Assembly (NCBI RefSeq): GCF_036417845.1
Contig: NW_027118693.1
Location: forward strand, 5,218,001-5,282,000
DNA: 64,000 bases
Direction of reading: 5' to 3'
Origin: Apteryx mantelli
Lineage: Eukaryota > Chordata > Aves > Apterygiformes > Apterygidae
Shown here: in pieces, positions 54,470 through 64,000 of the stretch
Numbering within the stretch: the first letter of the stretch is position 1
Layout of the letters: each line of letters begins with the position of its first letter
Position numbers and translations under genes: made by a program
Notes under the pieces: generated by a model
The model's input: only the letters and a program-made list of their open reading frames with translations
What the model was told of the DNA's origin: nothing
Databases searched by the model: none

Positions 54470-56260
54470 TTAGTACACTTCAAAGAGCATTTTGCAGAAG
54501 GGACCCTGCTGCCCTTCAGGAGCTGTCAGCCTTGGAGCCCCAGGAAAATCTCGAGAGAGCCCAAGGGCAGAGAAAGTCTCGCCTTCAGCTGGGCCTCTGC
54601 TCCTGAGTGGGGCCAGGCTCCTGGGATGCAGGGAGCTCATGGCAACCTGGCAGCACTGCTGAGAGACAGCTGTGTCCAGGAGCAGCTCCTCTGCAAAGAG
54701 CAGCAGGGCTCTGGGAACTGCCTGCTCTTGCTGACATAAGATGAGAGAAGACCAAGAGAAGTGAAAGGCAGCCTGGAGTGGGAGGACAGAGGAAAGCTCC
54801 TTGTGGGAGAAATCTTCATAGCCTTTAACACGGTAAGTCTCTGGCTGCAGGGCAATGCTACTGAGGTTCCTGGAGGGGTCTTCTAAACACATTCCGTCCC
54901 ATGACTGATAGGGTTTTTCAGGCCCACTCTCCCAGCTTCTCCAGTGTGGAAGAGGAGATGCTTCAGAGCAGGGATTCCCTGCCACACTGTCAGAGGGACA
55001 GGGCATCCTGCTGCCTTCTCCCAGGGATGCTGCAGGGGTGTGAAGCTGGGGTGTGCACACAGATCTGCCCAGGACAGTGATTCAGAGCAGTTTCCCTGTG
55101 CCCCAGGGTGCCCCGTGTCCAGGACAGTGACTCTGCTGCCTGCAAGGGTCAGCACTCAGCCTGCCCAGGGAACTCCCCATGGCACTGCAGGGAAAAGCTC
55201 CTGGTGAGAGGAGCGACCCCCAGCAGGGCAGGTTCCTTCTCCTGTTCAGAGGGTGCTGCACGGATCAGGGCTGCTCACAACTCTAGCTCACCCTAAGAAC
55301 ATTTTGAGAGTGGAGTTTTCAAGAGGACTTGTCTCTGCGTGGTGGGGATGGAAATGCAGCAGTCAGGTTTAAAGAAGGCACTAAGCCTCTTAGCCATCAC
55401 ACTGAGGGATGAATAGATTTGCAAGGAACCTCAGCAAGTGCCTTCACCACCCCTCAGCCTACAGACAGCACCAACATCACCTTTCCAGTCTCATCCGAGA
55501 TTTTTCTGATCTGCTCTTTAGCACCTGCAAACTGAGGGATGCCCTTGGGCAATGTCCTGCTGCTTGGAGGTTTCTGTAGGGCAGAGCTGGGTGCCCAGCA
55601 GTGGGATGGGCTCTGTGTGGGGACAGAGGAACAGCTCCCATCAAGTACATCTCAAAGCATCAGAATTATGGTCAGAGAGTGAGGAGAAACTGCTACCAGA
55701 AATGTCATGTGAGGTTGGGGTGCAGGAAATTCTCTGCCAGCCCCTGCAGTGCTTTCCCCTGCGCAAGCTCCCTTCATCTTTCCTCTCCCAGCCAGCAGAG
55801 CCCTCTGCCTTCAAGGCCATGGGATCTGGGAGAGGAATTGCCTTTCTGGCAGCCGGACCCCCAGAAGAGGAGAGGAGCAGCTCTCTTGCCACATGTCCAT
55901 TTCCTAAAACACGACAAATGGGCTGAGGGCAACCATCCTGCGATGTCTCCACCTGGGAGGTGGCATGCACAGCTGGGTTGGGGGAAGGCAGTGTCCCTCT
56001 GTCTTGCTCTCTTTGTCACCCTAGGCAGAAACATCAAGGTGTTGCTCCTTGTTTCTCCTCCTGCCTGGGCTGCTCTTGTCCTTCCTCTTGGGCTTGCTGT
56101 GGGTGAAATTTTCAGCTACAGACACAGACCCTGTGGTTCCTGCCACAGAGGTGTCTCCAGCGGAGTGAGAGGAAAAGGTCCCCTTCTTGCCTTTAGGGCT
56201 CAAAGCAGCACAGTCTGTGGGGCTGGGGAATGAGCTGACTGTCCCTTCAGGAGCCCCCAC
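54470..56260 (+). repeat. Olfactory-receptor upstream module, left arm of inverted repeat
   Basis: This block precedes the OR14-like gene. Its reverse complement matches 58,920-60,435. Examples are CCCTCTGACAGTGTGGCAGG, GCTCAGGAGCAGAGGCCCAG-type words, GCTGACAGCTCCTGAA, GGTGTTGCTCCTTGTTT and GGGAAATGAGCTGACT-type words. It is also matched in direct orientation by the GC-rich block at 33,750-34,755. It probably holds the promoter and upstream exon of the receptor. On the minus strand (54,470-55,060) a frame of 196 codons is open. Confidence 0.75.
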
Positions 56261-56535
56261 CTTTAAGACGCTTAACCTGCCTGGGGTGTGCTGCTGGGCT
56301 GTGTGCTGCCCTCCAGAAGGGCACAGCTCTTCTGTAGGACGTTTGTGATAGCTCAGTGTCCCATGCAGAAGTCAAAGAGGGGCTAAGGAAATGGAAATGC
56401 TGCTGGCGGTGCATGCATGTGGGCAGCAGAGCTCACAGGCAGAGGCCCCTGCTCCTTGCAGCATGCTTAGCCAGCACAACCTGGAGCTCTGGACAGGGAG
56501 CTGAATGAAGGTCCTTCCGAGAAGGAGAAAAGCAA

Positions 56536-56565
56536 AGTGTGTCTGTGTGTGTGTCTGTGTGTGTT
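56536..56565 (+). repeat. GT microsatellite
   Basis: GTGTGTCTGTGTGTGTGTCT and further TG units, about 110 bases before the receptor acceptor. Confidence 0.9.
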
Positions 56566-56627
56566 GGGGGATGTCTGTGAGAAAGGAAAGAGTTTTGAAC
56601 AGAGAAGTCTCTCCTGACTTGTCACTG

Positions 56628-56646
56628 TCTTTTCCTTCTTGAACAG
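56628..56646 (+). promoter_or_regulatory. Splice acceptor of the OR14-like gene
   Basis: TTTTCCTTCTTGAACAG, a pyrimidine-rich tract plus AG, lies 24 bases before the start ATG. It fits an upstream non-coding exon spliced to an intronless coding exon. Confidence 0.75.
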
Positions 56647-56670
56647 ATCCCCTGTGCCCCAAGAAAGCAA

Positions 56671-57606
56671 ATGTCCAACAGCAGCTCCCCCACCAAGTTC
56701 CTCCTCCTGGCATTTGCGGACACACGGCAGCTGCAGCTCTTGCACTTCTCGCTCTTCCTGGGCATCTACCTGGCTGCCCTCATGGGCAACAGCCTCATCA
56801 TCACTGCCGTTGCCTGCGACCACCACCTCCACACCCCCATGTACTTCTTCCTCCTCAACCTCTCCCTCCTTGACCTTGGCTCCATCTCCGTCACTGTCCC
56901 CAAATCCATGGCCAATTCCCTGTGGGACACCAGGGCCATATCCTACTCAGGATGTGCAGCCCAGGTCTTCTTCCTTGCCATTTTCATTTCGGCTGAGTAT
57001 TCTCTTCTCACAGTCATGGCCTATGACCGCTACATTGCCATCTGCAAACCCCTGCACTATGGGACCCTCATGGGCAGCAGAGCTTGTGTCAAAAAGGCAG
57101 CAGCTGCCTGGGGCATCAGTTTTTTCAATGCTCTCCTGCACACTGGAAACACATTTTCAATACCACTCTGCCAAGGCAATGCCATGGAGCAGTTCTTCTG
57201 TGAAATTCCCCAGATCCTCAAGCTCTCCTGCTCAGACTCCTACCTCAGGGAAGCTGGGGTTATTGTGGTTAGTCTTTGTTTAATCTTCGGGTGTTTCATT
57301 TTCATTGTGTTGTCCTACGTGCAGATCTTCACAGCTGTGCTGAGGATCCCCTCTGAGCAGGGACGGCACAAAGCCTTTTCCATGTGCCTCCCTCACCTGG
57401 CTGTCGTCTCCCTGTTTGTCAGCACTGCCGTGTTTGCCTACCTGAAGCCCCCCTCCACCTCCTCCCCAGCTCTGGATCTCGTGGTGGCTGTTCTGTACTC
57501 GGTGGTGCCTCCAACACTGAACCCCCTCATCTACAGCATGAGGAACAAGGAGCTCAAGGAGGCACTGAAGAAACTCATTCAATTGGTACTGTTTCAGCAG
57601 CAGTAA
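56671..57606 (+). CDS. Olfactory receptor, OR14 family-like, intact
   Basis: A 311-residue G-protein-coupled odorant receptor of the olfactory neuron cilium membrane. It has an N-glycosylation site at the start (MSNSSS), LHTPMYFFLLNLSLLDL (TM2), the conserved extracellular-loop cysteines, MAYDRYIAICKPLHY (DRY box), the second-loop FCEIPQILKLSCSDSY, KAFSMCLPHL (TM6) and PPTLNPLIYSMRNKELK (TM7). All seven helices are present without interruption and the length is standard. The FCEIPQILKLSCSD loop and overall sequence point to the OR14 group, which is expanded in birds as the gamma-c clade. It is the only intact host gene in the window and is flanked by inverted copies of its upstream module. 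The ligand is unknown. Confidence 0.96.
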   Translation: MSNSSSPTKFLLLAFADTRQLQLLHFSLFLGIYLAALMGNSLIITAVACDHHLHTPMYFFLLNLSLLDLGSISVTVPKSMANSLWDTRAISYSGCAAQVFFLAIFISAEYSLLTVMAYDRYIAICKPLHYGTLMGSRACVKKAAAAWGISFFNALLHTGNTFSIPLCQGNAMEQFFCEIPQILKLSCSDSYLREAGVIVVSLCLIFGCFIFIVLSYVQIFTAVLRIPSEQGRHKAFSMCLPHLAVVSLFVSTAVFAYLKPPSTSSPALDLVVAVLYSVVPPTLNPLIYSMRNKELKEALKKLIQLVLFQQQ

Positions 57607-58919
57607 GCTGCCCATCTCTCTTCACAAGTGACTGCCATGCAACTGTTGTGCTTTGGGTCTTCTGTCTGTGATAATCATGTTTGTACACCAGTGCTTGAAT
57701 TCATCCCACTTCTCCCACGGCACAAACCTCATCTGACTGACCCAGAGGCCTTTGCTAAATCTGCCTATCGCTGTGTCAGAGCTGGCCTCCCAAGTAGCAT
57801 CTCTGTAATAAAAGGGAATTTCCTCCGTATGGGTGGGCTCTTCTTCCAAAGCTGAAACCAAGAATGCACTGAGGGAATTGCACCCCAAAAGGCCCTGTTG
57901 GTGTGTCTGAGTCTTCCATGTGCTAAGGAGGATGCACTCACAGAGTGATGTGTGAGGGAATGAGGGCTGGATTCAACTGTAACTTGCGGGTACCCAGTGC
58001 CCCTAGAAAGGGTGAGTGGTCAAGAGGTATCTGCCAGGGACTGTTCCACATATTACAGGGCTGGTGACAGATGCCCATCCTTCTGGAAGGGAATATGAAG
58101 GCAGTAGGGAGCACAGGGCATCTCCAGGGTCAGTGTGGGCCTGAGAAGGGCAGTGAGTGGAGACTCACAAAATCAAGTGGAGTCACCCAAAGACAAAGGG
58201 CTAAACTGAAGAATACGCCGAATGAGGGCTCTGCAGTCTCAGGAGAGGCCATGGGGACTCATCACGCACAGGGAAGGGAGTCTTGAAGGCAGTTCACGGC
58301 ACCTACCATGAAAAACCCTGGGCTGCAGCTAATGACACACCTGAACCCATCCTGAGCCATCTGAAACGCCCTGTGATTCATCTCTCCCAACCCTGCCCTC
58401 TTGAACAGAGGTGTCTGTATCTGAATCAGTCACACCAGCTCCTACTCTAGCAAGGCAGAGAAACAGTATAGTGAAGGCAGGGGGTGCCTGACCCTTTCTA
58501 CACGTCTCCATTCCAATGAGATAGACCCTCTCCTCACATCTATTTACCATCTATGCTCTTCCTCCAAGCGCTGCAATGGGAATGGGAAGTGACTGGTTCA
58601 GATGTAGACATCCTGCAGCAAATTATGTCCAAACCTTATGCAAAAGGACTGTTCAACATTTTGACACCTATGATCTCCAGAAAATAGTCTTCATCAGAGG
58701 AGTCTGATTATATATTGATTTAGTTTTCAGATGCCTCCATCTCACTGTGGGAGCATTCTTTGACGGGGTAGAAATCTTCGGCACTTCAGTTGCTCTTAGC
58801 ATGAACACTTGTGCATCCCAAGAGGAAAAAAGGGCTCACTGTGACTTTGTGCAGAGTCACGAGATATCATCCGTCAGTGAGTCTTGCCCCTCACTGCCCT
58901 GCGCTTGCACCTCACTCAG
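57607..58919. other. Spacer downstream of OR14-like gene
   Basis: No second receptor is seen on either strand, although the inverted module to the right points this way. An AATAAA-type word (GTAATAAAAGG) at about 57,807 could serve receptor polyadenylation. Confidence 0.5.
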
Positions 58920-60435
58920 CTAAAGGACACTCACACTCACAAGTTCCTCTCAGAAAGAAAGTGGACTGAGCCGAGAGAGGAGGAGTTCAGCTTTAAAGAG
59001 AAGATTTCCAAAGTCTTCTCTTTCAGCCCAGATATGCAGAGTGGTGAAGAGCATGACAAAGTCAGCTCATTTCCCAACCCTAGGACTGCATTTGCTGGAG
59101 CCCCAGAGCCTGGAAGGGGGCTGGGGCAACCTCAGTCCAACACAGACCCCTCTGTTGCACAATTTGCAGGGTCAGTGTCTGAACTGCAGCTGAAACCGCC
59201 CTACCCCAGGGAGCCCGAGAGAAGACCAGGAAGAGCATGGACAGGAGGACAAACAAGGAGCAACACCATGATCCTGCTGCCAAAGGAGGCAAGGAGAGAG
59301 AGAGACAGACGGGCACTCAGGAAAGCCTTCACCTTACCCAGCAGGGCATGTCGCCTCACAGACAGTGATGTTGCTGGGCAGTCATGCTCAGCCCCTTTGT
59401 CAAGCAGCAAGAAATGGGCCTGTGGCAGGACACATGTCCTTCTCTGCCACAGGTCTGCCTGCGGAGGAGGTGGCTCATGCCCTGGACTCCATGGCTGTCA
59501 GTGCAGAAGTTCTGCTGGATGGGAGTGGAGACACGGGGGGCTTGCTCAGAGGATGGTGCCTGCACCGGAGGGACTGACTGTGACTTGCCCAAATCCATCC
59601 TCCCATGACAATTCTCTTAGCAGCTCCCTCTCATTCCCTGCCCATCTCTGCTGCCTGGAGCTGTCCTTGAAGGTTGCTGTCTCTCTGTCCTAACATCTTT
59701 CCCTGGTCAGTGCTCACAGACCCCATCCCACCCTCTGTGGGTCCAGTTCTGCCCTACAGAAACCTCCTGGGTCAGGGCACTGTCCAGGGGCATCTCTGTG
59801 CTTGCAGCTCCCATAAACCCTGATGAGGCCACAAAGGTGATGTTGGTGCTTTCTGTAGGCTGAAGTGCAGACCCTGTGCAGACCAGTGTGCACGCCCTGG
59901 CTTCAGCCCCCTGCAGCTGTTCCCTGGAGAAGGGAGCCATGATGCCGTGTCCCTCTGACAGTGTGGCAGGGAATCGCTGCTCCAAAGCACCAGCTGCTCC
60001 ATGCAAGAGAAACTGGGAGAGCCACCCTGACAAATCCTTTCAGCTGTGGGATGTGCTAGCTTTGGAAGACCCCTCTGGGAACCTCAGCTGTGTTGTTGTG
60101 CTGCCAGAGAGTTACTGTGTTGAGGGCTGTGAAGATTCTCCCACAATGAACTCTCTTCTGCTGTCCCACCCCACACTGACTTTACCATCTCTTCACTCGT
60201 ATCATCTTGTCTTGGCACCCACAGGCAGCTTCTGGAGCCCTGCTGTGCTTTGCAGAGGAGCTGCTCCTCACAGAGCTGCCTCTCTCTGCAGCGCCTGCCC
60301 AGGTGCCGTGAGCTGCCTTGGTCCCAGGAACCTGGCCCAGCTCAGGAGCAGAGGCCCAGCCAAAGGTGTGATGTTCTTTGTCCCTTGTGTATCTTTGAGA
60401 CGTCCCTGGAACAGCTGTGCTGACAGCTCCTGAAA
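58920..60435 (-). repeat. Inverted copy of the receptor upstream module, right arm
   Basis: The reverse complement of 54,470-56,260. Shared items include the peptide-level match MPCPSDSVAGN in the open frame at 59,876-60,433 (plus) and in 54,470-55,060 (minus), and ATGGTGTTGCTCCTTGTTTG on the minus strand against AAGGTGTTGCTCCTTGTTTC. The receptor exon that should follow on the minus strand is absent. Confidence 0.75.
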
Positions 60436-60489
60436 GGCAGCAGGGTCACCCCAGAGTGCATACTTTGAAGTAGACTAAAATAATCACCT

Positions 60490-62030
60490 GCATTCACAGA
60501 ATCACAGAATGGCTGAGGTTGGAAGGAACCTCTGGAGATCATCTAAGAGATCATCTAACCTCCCTGCTCAAGCAGGGTCACCTAGAACACACCGCACAGG
60601 ACCCTGTCCAGACAACTTTTGAATATCTCCAAGCATGGAGACTCCACAACTTCTCTGAACAACCTGTTCCAGTGTTCTGTTGCCCTCACAATAAAAAAGC
60701 TTTTCCTTATGTCCAGATGGAACTTCCTGTGTTTCAGTTTGTGCCCATTACCTCTCGTCCTATCACTGGGCACCACCGAAAAGAGTCTGGCCCCATCCTC
60801 TTGACACCCTCCCTTCAGATATTTGAACACACTGATAAGCTCCCCCTCAGTCTTCCCTTCTGCAGGCTGAACAGGCCCAGCTCTCTCAGCCTTTCCTCAT
60901 ATGAAAGATGTTCTAGTCCCTTCATCATCCTAGCAGCCCTTTGCTGCACTTGCTCCGGCAGCTCCATATCTCTCTTCTACTGGGGAGCCCAGAACTGGAC
61001 ACAGTTCCTGGATCCTCCTTCTGAACATAAGGGTGACATTTGCTGTCTTCCAGTCCTTGGGTCTGGGTACTTTATCAGCTTGCTGATGAGGATGTTATGT
61101 GAGACTGTGTCAAAAGCCTTACTGAAGTCAAGGTAGACAACATCCACTGCTCTCCCCTCATCTAACCAGTACTTTGGTCTGCCTGCTAATCTTGGCCCAT
61201 CAGATCTTGGCCGGCTCAGCATCCTTCCCAAGGCAGAGCTCCTTGCAGTCCTGCTGCTCTCTCACACCAAGGGCAACTCTCCAGCTTCACCATCTGGGCC
61301 TGTCCTTCCCGAAGAACCTCTGCCCATCCACTGCAGCACTCTAGTCCTGTGAGCTCTCACCACATCTCTGACCCCATGAGATCACGGGCCTGCAACTTCA
61401 CACACATCTCTAATTCCACTTGTTTGTTCCCCACGCTGTGTGCACCAGTCTGCAGGCATTTTGGAGAGGTGCCCAGCCATGCTGATTTCCCAGATACGGT
61501 ATGAGACCTTTCCCCATGACGCTGGCCTCTCGGCACTTCCTTCTTTATGTGCATGTGCTTGGGATGACCCCACTTCAGCCTTGGTTTGTTAATTACAAGG
61601 CCCCTTCAGTTCATATCAGTATGCACTCTGTGCTTGTTACCTCCATCCACCACTTCTTCACTTGATTGTTAGTCATCTTCTTCCTCCCCCGTCATTGCTA
61701 GTTTCAAGTTTTCCTCACCAGGTTGGCCAACCTTTTGGCAAACATGCTTTGGCCTCACTTAGGTGGAGCCCATCTCTTCCAAGCAGTCCTTGATTCGCAG
61801 AGAGGGTCCAATGGTCATAGAAACCAAAACCCTGTTGCTGACACCAGCTGCGACACCAATTGTAGACCCACAGGATCAGTCCACTCTTCCTCATGCCCCT
61901 CCTCATAATCAGCAGGATTGAGGAGAAAACCACCTGGGCCCCCATGCCCTTCCCCATTGCCCTCAGGACCACGTAGTCATGCTTGATCCACCCCAGGTCT
62001 CCCCTGGCAGTATCACCGGTGCCCACAGGG
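60490..62030 (-). mobile_element. CR1 LINE with internal deletions, RT and ORF1 esterase remnants
   Basis: The 3' end (CACAGAATCACAGAATGGCT) is at the low-coordinate side and the 5' part at the high side. At 60,977-61,231 the minus strand encodes [20 protein letters not shown], a reverse transcriptase block. Endonuclease-region phrases follow at about 61,260-61,560. At 61,715-62,026 the minus strand encodes GTGDTARGDL, KGMGAQVVFSSIL and GRDGLHLS, the blocks of the SGNH esterase domain found in CR1 ORF1. The span is about a third of a full element, so large parts are deleted. Confidence 0.88.
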
Positions 62031-64000
62031 AAGAGCAGCAGGGGCCCGTGCCCTGCAGCACATCACCATCGTTGAGCCGCCAGCCCCTTCTGCACACCCT
62101 TCTGTACAGACTGTTGCATCTGTTCTCTGCCACTGTCACCTTCGCTTGCTGCCAGAAAACTGCTTTTAAATCCCATCAAAACTGTGGGAGGATGGGCTCC
62201 AAGCAGAGTGCTCCAGCTGAGACTGCTCCAGAGCAAAAGGCCCCATCTCCACCAGGATCCAGGCTGCCCTCAGCTGGGAAGGAGCCTGCCTCAGTGCAGA
62301 CTTCCTCCACCTTGGCAAGGCTCCTGAATTCCCAGGAAGTGAAGACAGGTGTTTCCAAGCATGGTGGCCCAGCAGTCTTGCATCAGCTACTGGGAGGCTT
62401 TGTGGCAAGGCACAAGTTTCTGTGATGGCACCAAACTTTCCTGTCCCTGCTCCTTTCCAGCTGGGTGGGAATAAGTAACTCTACAATAACTAAGCACAGA
62501 GTAACTCTGCAAGAAGTATCCTGTCTGCAGAGTCAATGTGCCCTAAGTATAATACAACCAGCTCTGCACTGACTGTACTGTAAGAAGCTCTAAGGAAAGT
62601 CCAACAGTTACTTTATGAAACCAGCCTACAGCCACTCTGTGCTGCCCCCACCCTCGGCCTGCCCCTCCCCTGCTCTGAGCTTCCCCCAAGATTGCCCTGC
62701 TCTCCCCACTGCCATGAGTTTCCCCCGATGGTGCCCTGCCCCCAACTGTTTCTTTTTTGTTTGTTTGCCAGAAGGAAAAAAAAAAAACAGTTGTAAGGGG
62801 ATGTGATGGAAGCAGAGCACCTCCAGCTGGAGGTGCTCTTCATAACGACTGTCATTAATAAAACCAAGCTGCTATTAATGATAGCAGAGAACTACTGATA
62901 GAAAAGGTAGGGCCAGTGTGAGGTTTGGGACAAGATTTGGGTGCCCAGGGGCAGGTTTTGGGGTGTTTCAGGTCTGTGGGGTTGCTGCAGCCCCATGGTG
63001 GGTGGCAAGGAGGATCCCAGTGTGGCATGTGGCTGTCAGGAGCCACGTTGGCATCCAGCTGTAGTGGTGTCTGAGCCAAGCAGGTTGTGGGGCTGCCTGG
63101 GTGGGACCCTCTCTCTCCCCTAATTGATTCTAATGACATCCATGTTAATTGAGGATAATGTGTCTTCAAGGGCTAGCTTCTGCTGTTGGGTGAGGGTTTG
63201 GGGGTGGTTTTGGTGGTGCTGGGGTCTGGTATTGAGGGTTGAGGGGGAATCTGCAGGGCTGTCAGAGGGGGAAGGCTTTTGTGGGCTGGAAGGAGGGAGG
63301 TTACAGGCAGGGAGTCAGGGTGGGGATCCATCCCCAAGGGGTGCTGCATGTGTAGGGGTGCCTGTGCTGCATGTGGCTGTGGGCATTGCCGGAGGAGGCA
63401 TGGGGGACCCCAGAGGAGGAGGCATTGAGAAACTCATGGGGGACCCCAGAGGAGGCCTTGTTGACCTCCCAAGGGCCTCATGTGCCACAGGAGCCATGAG
63501 AGTCCCCATGTCCCAGAAGAGCTGTGTGGACCCTATGTTGCAGAGGCAAGGAGAGGAGGAAGCATGGGGCTGCTGTGGCGATGCTGGAGACATGCAGAGC
63601 TCTGTGTGTCAGGTGGGTGCCTGGGTAGACGCAGGAGGTGACATGGGAGCCAGCACCGTGTGTGGAATTGGGGAGCCCCATGGCTTAGGGGCAGCTGTAC
63701 AGGGGGAGCAGGGCTTGAGGAGGCTCCACGGGGGTCGGTGATTTGGCACGCGGCTTAGTGGGCACCCACAGGCTGTGCCTGGAGGTGGCCTCAGGGTGCC
63801 CAGGGGTGTCTGTCTTCCCTCTGCCTTCTTGTTTCCCCGGTTACACCTCTCCAGTAGGAAGCCTGGGGCCGCTCTCCTTGTGCCTGACCCCTGGCGCAGA
63901 GTGGAGATGGCCCTAGCCCCCAGGCCCTGCCCTGCACCTCCACCTCCAGGCAGAGATGGCCCTGTGGCAAGAGATACCTCAAGGCCCACAGCACCCTGGG
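62031..64000. other. GC-rich unrecognised end region
   Basis: No gene is recognised. Short internal repeats such as GGGGGACCCCAGAGGAGG occur at 63,401 and 63,438. Open frames on both strands show no domain. Confidence 0.4.
62815..62838. repeat. 24-bp perfect palindrome
   Basis: GAGCACCTCCAG is followed at once by its exact reverse complement CTGGAGGTGCTC. Confidence 0.95.

Noticed and set aside
57622..58880. A second olfactory receptor on the minus strand, expected from the inverted module
   Set aside because: No transmembrane motifs such as PMYFF, DRY or NPLIY are present on the minus strand here.
58884..59693. Open frame of 269 codons
   Set aside because: It lies in the inverted copy of the receptor upstream module and does not match a frame in the other copy; composition is that of the repeat.

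Overview
The window looks like an avian nuclear genome, probably a repeat-rich microchromosomal or olfactory-receptor-cluster region. The evidence is CR1 LINE fragments (including the CR1 ORF1 esterase signature), an intact one-exon olfactory receptor of the OR14 type that is expanded in birds, gamma-, beta- and alpha-type endogenous retroviruses (ERVs), and GC-rich CpG islands. I cannot name the species. Host genes are sparse. Most of the window is retroviral, satellite, LINE-derived or duplicated non-coding sequence.

Layout: 0-1.1 kb, a frameshifted olfactory receptor pseudogene. 1.7-2.2 kb, a solo LTR. 2.2-2.3 kb, two satellite monomers in reverse orientation. 2.3-7.5 kb, an old, decayed gamma-type provirus on the minus strand (ERV-C). 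7.5-11.1 kb, a tandem array of about 51 monomers of 65 bp, with decayed edges to about 11.5 kb. 11.5-16.1 kb, little that I recognise, apart from a 120-bp duplication and a CR1 tail. 16.1-18.3 kb, two CpG islands, the second a copy of the promoter/first-exon island at 35.5-36.2 kb. 19.2-32.0 kb, a young gamma-type provirus (ERV-A, tRNA-His primer site) that lost most of pol, carries a GC-rich segment of apparently non-viral origin there, and has a second provirus (ERV-B, tRNA-Trp-like primer site) inserted into that segment. ERV-B has two identical 486-bp LTRs, a 5-bp target duplication, and open gag, pro (dUTPase plus protease) and pol frames. Its integrase lacks the first catalytic Asp and its env surface subunit is largely missing.

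From 33.7 kb: a GC-rich copy of the olfactory receptor upstream module, a solo LTR related to ERV-B, the second promoter island, then a degenerate multi-exon USP36/USP42-like deubiquitinase locus (about 40-43.7 kb) lacking the catalytic Cys and His. 45.6-52 kb is CR1-derived with unrecognised sequence between. 52.3-54.4 kb is a tandem duplication of about 1 kb. 54.5-60.4 kb is a large inverted repeat around an intact OR14-like gene (56,671-57,606). 60.5-62.0 kb is a deleted CR1 with reverse transcriptase and ORF1 esterase remnants. The last 2 kb are GC-rich and unrecognised.

How the parts relate: the clearest functional host unit is the OR14-like gene with its upstream module and splice acceptor. 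The three proviruses form a time series: ERV-C is ancient, ERV-A is recent (2 substitutions and 1 indel between LTRs), and ERV-B is more recent (no LTR differences) and sits inside ERV-A. All three keep the env transmembrane subunit and have lost most of the surface subunit.
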